Numbered from the stretch's first letter, positions 1-5,643 are shown. The stretch is DNA of 5,643 bases from Actinomycetota bacterium (GCA_019347585.1 JAHWLC010000085.1:1-5643); one strand, 5' to 3'. Notes: a model not told the origin generated them from the letters alone. Numbers and translations: made by a program.

Positions 1-919
1 AGTAGAGCAGGATGGCGAACTTGCGATCGCTGGGCCGGGTCGAAGGGTTGCGGTCCAGGTAGGGGATCATCATGAAACCGATCATCCCGGTGAAGGTGGG
101 GACCATCACCCCGGCGATCTGGGGGTCGAAGTAGCTGAGCAGCTCCTGGAGGCCCAGGAAGTACCAGGGAGCCTTGGACGGGTTGGGAGTGGCGTTGAAG
201 TTGGCCGGGTCGAGCAGGGGCGAGTGGATGATCACCGCCATGATCACCAACAGACCGGTGATGGCGAGCAGCGCCCCGAACTCCATGAGCATCAGGTGGG
301 GCCAGGTGTTGACCTTGTCGGTGGGCTCCGGCTTGACCTTCTGGATCGCTCCCGCCTTGACCACTGTGAGAAGACGCTGGGTGCGCACCCCCTCGGGCAG
401 CCCTGCGGGCGGCACCACAGGCCGGGGGCTGACCACCCCGGCCACCTTGCCATTCCCGGCGCCGTCACCGCTGGGGTCAGGTGCAGCAGGGCGCTCCTCG
501 ACCGCGGTGGCTACCGCCGGCTCCTCGACGACGGCAGCTGCCGGCTCCTCCACGATCTCGTCACCCTGGGGCGGCGCCTCGGGCTGGGCCTCCTCCTCGG
601 GGCCGGAGTCGTCCTCGGCAGGGGGCTCGGGAGCGTCCTCTGCGGGGGTCGGCTCCTCCCCGGCCGCCAGCTCCTGTTCGCCCGGTGTGGCCGCATCGGC
701 CTCGGCCTCACCCATGGCGGATATCTGTTTCTTCCCCGCCTCGAGCACCATCTCCTTGGGGCTGGGGCGGGGCTCGGCGCCGTCCTCGGCGGAGGGGACC
801 AGCTCCACGGGCGGGCCCTCGCCCTTCATCTCTGCGAGCACCTGCTCGACGGGAACGCCCAACGCCCTGGCCTTCGCCTCGGCCGATCTCCTCAACAAGC
901 TCTCAGGTATGTCGACCAT
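1..919 (-). CDS. Cytochrome b C-terminal half (subunit IV-like) with long acidic N-terminal extension, partial
   Basis: The frame stays open from ATG at 919 to the left edge (306 residues visible, C-terminus missing). From about residue 205 it matches the subunit IV/cytochrome b C-terminal family: a membrane helix (about 209-231), then the Qo-region motif NPSKAPWYFLGLQEL (246-260), then a second helix (about 268-287) ending in PYLDRNP. Such a subunit pairs with the b6-type half encoded just upstream to build the quinol site. Here the usual PEWY/PDWY motif reads APWY, a variant I recall from some other bacterial cytochrome b proteins. Residues 1-34 form a predicted helical domain (IPESLLRRSAEAKARALG) shared with two proteins of the divergent operon. 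Residues about 35-160 are a low-complexity Glu/Pro/Ala linker. Family members normally lack this roughly 200-residue extension, which should be cytoplasmic. A GGAGGG ribosome site lies just before the ATG, 8 bases after the previous stop. The family call is firm; the role of the extension is unknown. Confidence 0.9.
   Translation of the reverse strand, partial: MVDIPESLLRRSAEAKARALGVPVEQVLAEMKGEGPPVELVPSAEDGAEPRPSPKEMVLEAGKKQISAMGEAEADAATPGEQELAAGEEPTPAEDAPEPPAEDDSGPEEEAQPEAPPQGDEIVEEPAAAVVEEPAVATAVEERPAAPDPSGDGAGNGKVAGVVSPRPVVPPAGLPEGVRTQRLLTVVKAGAIQKVKPEPTDKVNTWPHLMLMEFGALLAITGLLVIMAVIIHSPLLDPANFNATPNPSKAPWYFLGLQELLSYFDPQIAGVMVPTFTGMIGFMMIPYLDRNPSTRPSDRKFAILLY
818..919 (-). repeat. Diverged third copy of the shared N-terminal domain, in the opposite operon
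   Basis: Residues 1-34 of the subunit IV-like protein (IPESLLRRSAEAKARALG, then VEQVLAEMKGE) align without gaps with residues 14-45 of the CcoO-like protein. About 16 of 32 positions are identical, including RRSAEA and the VE..LA core. This is a protein-level repeat; the DNA is too diverged to look like a recent copy. Confidence 0.75.
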
Positions 920-927
920 GACCCTCC

Positions 928-1713
928 CTACAGCGGTCCGGAGATGCCGCCGTCCTTGCGGACACGCCAGAAATGGACAGCCATGAAGATGACGATGATG
1001 AACGGGAAGGCGAGAACGTGGAGGACGTAGAAGCGGAGCAACGTGGCCGCGCTCACCTCCACCCCGGCGAGCAGGGCGAACTTGACCTGGCTTCCCATCA
1101 CCGGCACGAAGCCCGCCATGTTGGTGCCCACGGTGACCGCCCACAGCGCAAGCTGGTCCCAGGGGAGCAGATAACCGGAGAAGGAGAGGAGCAGCGTCAA
1201 CAGGAGCAGGACCACTCCGACCACCCAGTTGAACTCGCGGGGCGGCTTGTAGGCGCCGTGATAGAAGACCCGGCTCATGTGGAGGAACACCGAGAGAACC
1301 ATGAGGTGGGCCCCCCAACGGTGGATGTTGCGCACCAGGGATCCGAAGGCGACGTCGGTGGAGAGACGCTCGATGTCGGCGTAGGCCAACTCCGCGGTCG
1401 GCGTGTAATAGAACATGAGGAAGATGCCGGTGATGGTCAACAGGATGAAGAGGAAGAAGCTGAGCCCTCCGAGGCAGAGGGTGTAGGAAAGGCGGACCCC
1501 GTGCCGCTTCACCTTCACCGGGTGGAGGTGATAGAGCACGTTGTTCATCACCACGTAGGAGCGGTTCCTCGGGCTGTCCGAGTAGCCCGCCTTGAACGGA
1601 GAGCCGGGACGGAGGACCGACTCGGCGACCTGGGAGTTCCACAGCCTCTGGGTGGCGTCCCTCACCCGGTCCCGAATCGGTACCCGCCCGTTGCCGTTGG
1701 CCACCCCTACCAC
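928..1713 (-). CDS. qcrB: Cytochrome b6-type subunit (N-terminal cytochrome b half) of a menaquinol oxidoreductase
   Basis: This 261-residue integral membrane subunit carries two b hemes and oxidises/reduces quinol across the membrane. Four helices are visible (about 76-101, 130-150, 163-188, 226-250). The heme ligands are H131 and H145 in helix B, 14 apart, and H232 and H247 in helix D, 15 apart; the 15 spacing is the b6f/Firmicute pattern rather than the mitochondrial one. C80 in TLCLGG aligns with the cysteine that covalently holds heme c_n in b6 (FYCLGG). PWDQ (184-187) and the C-terminal GGISGPL are also b6 hallmarks. The length suits a split b6 subunit. The GTG at 1713 overlaps the ferredoxin gene by 7 bases. 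A GTG at 1704, three codons in and 5 bases after AGGTGG, is an equally good or better start. The subunit IV half follows after 8 bases. qcrB is the Bacillus-style name; petB would fit equally well. Confidence 0.95.
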   Translation of the reverse strand: MVGVANGNGRVPIRDRVRDATQRLWNSQVAESVLRPGSPFKAGYSDSPRNRSYVVMNNVLYHLHPVKVKRHGVRLSYTLCLGGLSFFLFILLTITGIFLMFYYTPTAELAYADIERLSTDVAFGSLVRNIHRWGAHLMVLSVFLHMSRVFYHGAYKPPREFNWVVGVVLLLLTLLLSFSGYLLPWDQLALWAVTVGTNMAGFVPVMGSQVKFALLAGVEVSAATLLRFYVLHVLAFPFIIVIFMAVHFWRVRKDGGISGPL

Positions 1714-2156
1714 CTCATCCCGTAGGAGTAGCCGTTCTTGAAGTCACGCTGGCCGGTATCGAAGTCCCAGGGTCTGCGGTCGAGGCCGAGCTCGGCGGCC
1801 TGATGGGCCAGTGATCCCTCGAACTTGCCCAGGGTGATGACATTGGTGGGGCAGCGGTCGATGCACAACGCGCAACGGGTGCATTCGTCCTCGTCGACCA
1901 CGAAGAAGCCGTAGTTCTGGGGATCCTCCCCTGGATGGTCGACGTTGACCGCCTCGGAGATGGCGTCGAAGGACAGATAGAAGATGCACTTCCACGGGCA
2001 GATGTCGACACAGCCCTCGCAGAGGATGCACTCCGACTGGTCGATGTGAAGGAACTGCTTGGGGCGGAGCTTGTCCTTGAAGTAGTCCCCCTCGACCTGG
2101 GCGAGCTGATAGTCGTCCCGGAACGGAGGGGTCTCGTCGACAACACCTTTTGGCAT
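1707..2156 (-). CDS. 2[4Fe-4S] ferredoxin-type protein in the cytochrome b operon
   Basis: This 149-residue soluble protein has two complete [4Fe-4S] motifs: [12 protein letters not shown] (C43, C46, C49, C53) and [12 protein letters not shown] (C92, C95, C98, C102). An extra cysteine, C57, follows the first. The 38-residue spacer between the motifs resembles the NuoI-like dicluster layout more than small clostridial ferredoxins. There is no signal peptide or membrane helix, so it should lie on the cytoplasmic face. The start chosen is the ATG at 2156, which shares a base with the upstream stop (TGATG) and has GAGGG 8 bases upstream. The frame is open much further upstream, but that stretch is the antisense-like shadow of the four-helix gene. 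The position directly before cytochrome b6 suggests it passes electrons to or from the cytochrome b complex. A conventional Rieske (CxH...CxxH) is not seen here. Its partner and direction of electron flow are unknown. Confidence 0.92.
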   Translation of the reverse strand: MPKGVVDETPPFRDDYQLAQVEGDYFKDKLRPKQFLHIDQSECILCEGCVDICPWKCIFYLSFDAISEAVNVDHPGEDPQNYGFFVVDEDECTRCALCIDRCPTNVITLGKFEGSLAHQAAELGLDRRPWDFDTGQRDFKNGYSYGMRW

Positions 2157-2785
2157 CAGCTTCGCCCTCTTATCAGGGGCCGCCCGTAGGGGGAGACCTT
2201 CTCGGGCTTGGCTTCGGCGGGCCGGCCCTCTCTCATCTTCTGGATCTGGATGGCGAGGACCGCGGCCACGCCGAGCATCACCACGTGATAGTTGGCCGAG
2301 ATGAGGTCCTTGACCACGGCCCAGCTGATGTCGACCTCGTTGCCCAGCATGAGGAACGGCGGGATGCTGAGTGCGACCCGCTGGGACGACCAGTCCAGGT
2401 CGGTCTGTGCGTAGTTGAGCCACTCCGACGGCACGATCCCGAAGTAGAAGACCAGCGCGATCCAGGTGATGAAGGCGGCCACGGTGGCCCGGGCCCAAGT
2501 CAGCGGCCGATTGAGCACCCAGAGGAACAACGACCCGACCAGTGCCAGGGTCGTCGCGCCGAGCACGATGAGATATCCGATCCCCTTCCAGATGACGCCG
2601 CGGGGGAACCAGTTGAGATAGTCGACGGTCACCGGGGTCTGCACGCCGCCGACTATCTCGGTCCGCGGGATCGATGACCAGTGGATCCAGATCACCCCGA
2701 GGACCAGGCCGAGGAGACCGGCCACCAGCAGAGCTGCGCCGATAGCCTTGCGGCGGCTCTCACTCAGTTCTGCGAGGCGATACAT
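2156..2785 (-). CDS. Unrecognised membrane protein, four predicted helices, first gene of the cytochrome b operon
   Basis: I do not recognise this 209-residue protein. Predicted membrane segments lie at about residues 14-36, 68-91, 98-118 and 165-183, with a polar loop (about 119-164) rich in Trp/Asp/Ser between helices 3 and 4. The C-terminal tail is basic and probably cytoplasmic. Only two histidines occur, H35 at the end of helix 1 and H167 at the start of helix 4. They could in principle bind a heme but match no known spacing. There is no Cys motif. The ATG at 2785 is preceded by a weak GGGGGA about 10 bases upstream. The stop overlaps the ferredoxin start (TGATG), so translation is probably coupled. 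By position it is likely the membrane anchor or quinone-side partner of the ferredoxin/cytochrome b complex; this is inference from context alone. Confidence 0.85.
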   Translation of the reverse strand: MYRLAELSESRRKAIGAALLVAGLLGLVLGVIWIHWSSIPRTEIVGGVQTPVTVDYLNWFPRGVIWKGIGYLIVLGATTLALVGSLFLWVLNRPLTWARATVAAFITWIALVFYFGIVPSEWLNYAQTDLDWSSQRVALSIPPFLMLGNEVDISWAVVKDLISANYHVVMLGVAAVLAIQIQKMREGRPAEAKPEKVSPYGRPLIRGRS

Positions 2786-2947
2786 CTATTCAGCGTCCCC
2801 CAGCCGGTCGGCGGGCTGTCGGTCGGTTTCTAGCACAGGAAGGCCCTGGTCCGGGAACCCACCAGCCCTCCCGCCAGGCCAATTTAGCTGGGGGGCAGGC
2901 TTGCGAAGTCGTTATGCTCCCGCCGTCTCGCTCCATGAGGGATTCGG
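2786..2947. promoter_or_regulatory. Divergent intergenic region between the two respiratory operons
   Basis: These 162 bases are the only non-coding stretch and must hold the promoters of both operons. Toward the plus-strand genes, TATGCT at 2913-2918 fits an actinobacterial -10 hexamer and would give a leader of roughly 20 bases. No good -35 sits upstream of it; the region there is a run of G. Toward the minus-strand genes, TAAATT (2886 down to 2881) could be a -10, with TTCGCA (2907 down to 2902) as a weak -35 at 15 bases. I see no convincing operator palindrome or riboswitch. That this is the shared promoter region is secure; the individual hexamers are guesses. Confidence 0.5.
2937..2941 (+). 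promoter_or_regulatory. Ribosome binding site GAGGG that decides a TTG start
   Basis: GAGGG lies 6 bases before TTG at 2948. An in-frame TGA at 2936-2938 blocks any earlier start, and the first in-frame ATG lies inside the first membrane helix. TTG is therefore the best start for the CcoN-like gene. Confidence 0.7.
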
Positions 2948-4390
2948 TTGGCTGACGACCAGGACATTCGAGCCGTCCCCGCACGCGGGGGCGACCAGAT
3001 CGCCACCGCTCACTTCGTTGCTGGAGCCGCCTTCCTCGTCGTCGGCGGCGCCCTGGCGACCCTGGCCCTGATGGCGCTTCGCTTCGACGGCATGTTCCTG
3101 TTCACCTATGGCCGCCTCGAGCCCATGGCCAACCTCAGCCTGATGATCGGGTTCGGGGTGATCTCGCTGCTCGGCGGTGTCTACTACACGCTCCCCCGGC
3201 TCACCGGTGCCAGGCTCTGGGCCCCCGAGCTCGCCGGTGTCGGGCTGGTCGCCACCACCATCCTGGTGGTGGCGGGGCTGGCCGCAATCGGCCTCGGGCT
3301 CGGCGACGGCCGCTCCCCCCTGGCCCTTCCCTGGTGGCTCGACCTCCCCATGCTGGGCGCGCTGTCGGTCCCGTTCGCGGTCACCGCCGGGAGCCTCCGG
3401 CGACGCCGGGAGAACCGGAGCTACGTCAGCGTCTGGTACCTGGTGGGCGGGGTGGCCTGGCTCCCCCTCCTCTACCTGGTCTACTTCTTAGGGGACCTTC
3501 CCTTCGTCGCCTCGGTGACCGTGGCTTACGCCAACGTGCTGTTCGGCGCCGGCTTCGTGAACATGTTCCTGGTCACGGTGGGGACCGGGCTCGCCTACTT
3601 CTCGGTGGTGAGGGAGCTCGACGCTCCCCTCGCCAGTCGTCAGCTCGCCCAAGTGGGCTTTTGGTCCCTGGGTATCGCCGCCGGGTGGTGGGGAGCGGCT
3701 CAGCTCATCTTCGGCCCCGGCCCCACCTGGCTGGCCGGGGTGGCCGCCGCCCTGGGCCTGGCCTTCCCGATCGGGGCGCTGGTGAACGCGGCGAACGTCT
3801 CGTTGACTCTGGAGGGCTCCTGGGCCCGGCTGGAGGAAAAGCCCGGGGTCTCCTCGGCGCTCACCGGCCTCTACCTCTGCGTCGGTGCCGCCCTGCTCGC
3901 TGGTCTCGCCGGCTTCAGGTCGGTGACGGCCGTGGTCTCGCTGACCGGGTTCTGGGAGGCCCTCGAATTCGTCTTCCTGGCCGGAGTGGGTCCGCTCCTG
4001 GTGGCGGGCTCGGCGTTCTCGGCAGTGCCCCGCATCAACGGGCGCCGGCTGTACACCCCGGCTCGGGCGCGATCGTTCATCAGGCTCACCCTCGTGGGGT
4101 CGATCGGCGTCCTCGTCACGATGGGCGGTGCGGGCCTGCTCACCGGATATGCCTGGATCGGTGGGTCCAACTCGGCGGGCTTCGTCGACGCCGGCGAGGG
4201 CTGGGCGCAGTCGTCCACCGGTGGCCCCGAGGCCCTGTGGCTGATCGCGATCGGGTTCGCCCTGGTGGCCTTGCTCGGACAGCTCGCCTATGCCTCGGCT
4301 GTGCTGGGGACCATCACCCGTGGCGAGGCGACGACCCAGGAGGTGCTGGTGCCGGTGGGGGCTCCCCTCGATGAGGAGCCCGAGGCGTGA
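2948..4390 (+). CDS. Heme-copper oxidase subunit I (CcoN-like) homologue lacking the heme and CuB histidine ligands
   Basis: This 480-residue protein has about 12 predicted membrane helices, matching heme-copper oxidase subunit I in length and topology. Several stretches align by eye with CcoN (cbb3 oxidase). GRLEPMANLSLMIGFG (55-70) matches GRLRPLHT...FAFG. FGAGFVNMFLVT (199-210) matches YGHN..GFFLT. GFWSLG...WWGAAQL (238-253) matches HFW...GPHHLH. The segment NAANVSLTLEGSWARL (280-295) matches INGLMTLSGAWDKL. Each position where CcoN binds heme b, heme b3 or CuB is replaced: A61, A201, A250-A251, and FVF (341-343) for HVH. The only histidine in the protein is H22. The frame is intact, so this is not a decayed gene, but oxygen reduction by the usual site is not possible. 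It overlaps the CcoO-like gene by 4 bases (GTGA), which supports a CcoN/CcoO-type pair. It could be a structural scaffold or a repurposed quinone-binding subunit. Family assignment is from remembered motifs, not a search. Confidence 0.82.
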   Translation: MADDQDIRAVPARGGDQIATAHFVAGAAFLVVGGALATLALMALRFDGMFLFTYGRLEPMANLSLMIGFGVISLLGGVYYTLPRLTGARLWAPELAGVGLVATTILVVAGLAAIGLGLGDGRSPLALPWWLDLPMLGALSVPFAVTAGSLRRRRENRSYVSVWYLVGGVAWLPLLYLVYFLGDLPFVASVTVAYANVLFGAGFVNMFLVTVGTGLAYFSVVRELDAPLASRQLAQVGFWSLGIAAGWWGAAQLIFGPGPTWLAGVAAALGLAFPIGALVNAANVSLTLEGSWARLEEKPGVSSALTGLYLCVGAALLAGLAGFRSVTAVVSLTGFWEALEFVFLAGVGPLLVAGSAFSAVPRINGRRLYTPARARSFIRLTLVGSIGVLVTMGGAGLLTGYAWIGGSNSAGFVDAGEGWAQSSTGGPEALWLIAIGFALVALLGQLAYASAVLGTITRGEATTQEVLVPVGAPLDEEPEA

Positions 4391-4524
4391 GCGACAACCT
4401 CACCGCCGCGGCCGAGGCGCTCGGGCTCCCCGAGGCGCTGGTGCGGCGGTCGGCGGAGGCCCGCGCCGCCGAGACAGGAGACGATGTCGAGGAGATCCTC
4501 GCCGCCTGGGCCGGTGGGGAGGCG
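4387..4524 (+). repeat. Duplicated N-terminal domain coding segment, copy 1
   Basis: By hand count, 121 of 138 bases match 5244-5381 (about 88%) without gaps, and most changes are silent third positions. It encodes the 46-residue helical domain with core LPEALVRRSAEARAAETG and VEEILAAWAGGE. Similarity fades once the acidic linker begins, so only this module was copied or kept similar. Confidence 0.85.
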
Positions 4525-5247
4525 GCCCCCTCCGAGACGGCTGAAGCCGCCGAGCCCGCCACCGCCGAGCCCGCTCCCGAAGAGGACGAAGCCGAAGAGA
4601 CAGCCGAGGAGGTCGAAGCCGAGCCCGCTCCCGCCCCGGCGCCTGCCGCCCAGCCGGAGGTGGTGATCGAGGTTCCCGAGCGCCGTCCCGCCCCCGTGGG
4701 CGCCCCCGCCGCGGAGACGGCAGCGGCCAAGCCCCCGGTGCTGATCGGGGTCCGGGACAACCCGATGACGCTGCTCAGCGGGGTGCTCGGCCTGTTCATC
4801 GTGGTGGCGCTGGTCGCGGTGCTGGGGCCATCCCTGCCGGTCGACGCGCCCGGTGCCCGCACCAGCGAGATCGAGTATTCCCGCCTCGCCGAGGAGGGGC
4901 GTGAGGTCTACCGGACCCTGGGCTGCCCCTTCTGCCACACCCAGATGGTCCGCCCCGTCGTCGCCGACGTCGGGCTGGGCGCGGTGACCCTCAACGACAC
5001 CAATCAGGTGCTCGGGGTGAGGCGCTTCGGTCCCGATCTCTCCGATGTCGGCACCCGAGTCGGCCCCGCACAGATCGAGGAGATCCTCGCCGGGGTCGGG
5101 GGTCATCCGCCGCATCGTCTCGACAGCGAGGACATGGCCGCTCTCGTCGCCTATCTCTCAGAATCGCAGACCTCGCCCGAGGAGCCTGCACAGCCTGACC
5201 TCGAGGAGGGTGAGGAGCCGGGCGAAGAGGACGAGGGCGGGGCATGA
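4387..5247 (+). CDS. CcoO-like membrane-anchored monoheme cytochrome c with shared N-terminal domain
   Basis: This is a 286-residue protein. Residues 1-46 are the helical domain shared with the next gene and with the subunit IV-like protein. Residues about 47-120 are an acidic Glu/Ala/Pro linker. One membrane helix follows (about 127-148), then a periplasmic cytochrome c domain. The heme site is CPFCH (C180, C183, H184). GREVYRTLGCPFCHTQMVRP resembles CcoO (REVY...GC..CHSQMIRP), as does the later FGPDLSDVGTR. The domain is shorter than in usual CcoO, and the tail (258-286) is strongly acidic. The usual second axial ligand (MP before a final LVAYL) reads GGHPPH (H240, H243), so the heme may be His/His; M250 is the only later methionine. 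In cbb3 oxidases CcoO delivers electrons to CcoN, but the CcoN-like partner here has no hemes. GTG start overlaps the previous stop; the end overlaps the next ATG. Confidence 0.88.
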   Translation: MSDNLTAAAEALGLPEALVRRSAEARAAETGDDVEEILAAWAGGEAAPSETAEAAEPATAEPAPEEDEAEETAEEVEAEPAPAPAPAAQPEVVIEVPERRPAPVGAPAAETAAAKPPVLIGVRDNPMTLLSGVLGLFIVVALVAVLGPSLPVDAPGARTSEIEYSRLAEEGREVYRTLGCPFCHTQMVRPVVADVGLGAVTLNDTNQVLGVRRFGPDLSDVGTRVGPAQIEEILAGVGGHPPHRLDSEDMAALVAYLSESQTSPEEPAQPDLEEGEEPGEEDEGGA

Positions 5248-5381
5248 GCGACAACCTCGCTGCCGCAGCAGAGGCGCTCGGGCTCCCCGAGGCCCTGGTG
5301 CGCCGCTCCGCTGCGGCCCGCGCCGCCGAGACCGGAGCCGACGTCGAGGAGATCCTCGCCGCCTGGGCGGGCGGGGAGGCA
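5244..5381 (+). repeat. Duplicated N-terminal domain coding segment, copy 2
   Basis: This is the second copy of the 138-base module, 857 bases downstream of the first, at the very start of the next gene. 43 of 46 residues are identical to copy 1. Confidence 0.85.
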
Positions 5382-5643
5382 CCCACCCCTTCGCCCGCTC
5401 CCGCCGAAGAGCCCGAGGAGAAAGCAGCGGAGGAGGCCGCCGAGCCCGAAGAGCGCATCGAGGAGCCGGCCGAGGAGAAGCCTGCAGCCGAGGCGCCCCA
5501 GCCACCTCCGGTAGAGAAGCCGGCGCCGGCCGCGGCCGCACCGCCGGCACCGCCCCCTGCCCCGGCGGAGGTGACACCGGAGGAAGCAGCGAGAGTCCCG
5601 GTGGTGGTCACCGTCCCCACCTCACAGATCAAGGAGCGAACCT
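5244..5643 (+). CDS. Protein with the shared N-terminal domain and acidic linker, partial; function not visible
   Basis: The ATG at 5244 overlaps the previous stop (ATGA), and the frame is open to the right edge (133 residues). Residues 1-46 differ from the CcoO-like protein at only three positions (6, 24, 32). Residues about 47-115 are a Pro/Ala/Glu linker that has diverged from its neighbour, turning more proline-rich. Residues about 118-133 (VPVVVTVPTSQIKERT) look like the approach to a following domain, by analogy with its neighbour a membrane helix. The functional part lies beyond the window. A further cytochrome c or oxidase-type subunit (CcoP-like) would fit the operon, but nothing visible proves it. 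Confidence 0.85.
   Translation, partial: MSDNLAAAAEALGLPEALVRRSAAARAAETGADVEEILAAWAGGEAPTPSPAPAEEPEEKAAEEAAEPEERIEEPAEEKPAAEAPQPPPVEKPAPAAAAPPAPPPAPAEVTPEEAARVPVVVTVPTSQIKERT

Noticed and set aside
174..1030. Two long plus-strand open frames (174-986 and 224-1030)
   Set aside because: They lie antisense to the subunit IV-like gene, whose translation has clear family motifs. Their products are biased Gly/Ser/Arg/Leu-rich sequence, typical of shadows over an acidic GC-rich linker.
2157..2498. N-terminal extension of the ferredoxin frame up to 2498
   Set aside because: The extension overlaps the four-helix membrane gene in another frame and reads as Arg/Gly-rich shadow sequence. The ATG at 2156 with its ribosome site and TGATG overlap is the better start.
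2839..2881. Imperfect inverted repeat (GGCCCTGG ... CCAGGCC) in the intergenic region
   Set aside because: The arms are short and mismatched with a long GC-rich loop; this is expected by chance at this base composition and there is no U-tract or known operator match.
2948..4390. Pseudogene explanation for the CcoN-like protein
   Set aside because: The frame is intact over 480 codons, all helices and non-ligand landmarks are kept, the gene has a good ribosome site, and it is coupled to the next gene. Random decay would not remove the histidines so selectively.
4387..4524. Assignment of the shared module to the E3/peripheral subunit-binding domain family
   Set aside because: Only a loose helix-Gly-helix resemblance is visible; the family's typical GTGxxGR motif is absent, so I do not name it as such.
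4484..5632. Several opposite-strand and out-of-frame open frames across the right-hand genes
   Set aside because: They are Ser/Arg/Pro/Gly-rich shadows of the acidic linkers, with no motifs, and conflict with the overlapping ATGA/GTGA gene chain on the plus strand.

Overview
The window is very GC-rich, with GTG and TTG starts alongside ATG and tightly packed genes. The menaquinol-type respiratory genes and the codon bias suggest an actinobacterium, possibly an Acidimicrobiia-like lineage. The taxonomic call is inference from style, not from a marker gene. Essentially the whole window is coding. There are two divergent gene clusters, both for membrane electron transport, separated by one 162-base intergenic region (2786-2947). 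I see no RNA gene, mobile element or CRISPR array.

Left cluster, minus strand, read from 2785 down to 1. First comes an unrecognised protein with four predicted membrane segments. It is followed by a soluble 2[4Fe-4S] ferredoxin, then a cytochrome b6-type subunit with all four heme b histidines and the cysteine that carries heme c_n in b6f-like complexes. Last is a subunit IV-like cytochrome b C-terminal half, which runs off the left edge. Together they look like a split cytochrome b (b6f/menaquinol-oxidoreductase type) complex. A ferredoxin sits where a Rieske protein would be expected; no Rieske gene lies in the window, though one could lie outside it.

Right cluster, plus strand, from 2948 to the right edge. 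The first gene is a 12-helix protein with the fold pattern of heme-copper oxidase subunit I (CcoN-like), but it has only one histidine, so the usual heme and CuB ligands are all missing. It overlaps a CcoO-like membrane-anchored monoheme cytochrome c whose expected axial methionine appears to be histidine. That gene overlaps a third gene, cut by the right edge.

The subunit IV-like protein, the CcoO-like protein and the third right-hand protein all begin with the same short helical domain (core RRSAEA(R/K)A...G..VE..LA). In each it is followed by a long acidic Pro/Ala/Glu linker. Two copies are about 88% identical in DNA; the third is more diverged and lies in the opposite operon. In the two proteins whose membrane segments are visible, the domain is predicted to be cytoplasmic. 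My reading is that the two operons encode partners of one respiratory assembly, with the N-terminal domains as a shared docking or assembly tag and the histidine-free CcoN homologue as a non-catalytic or repurposed core. The sequence facts are direct; the joint function is inference.
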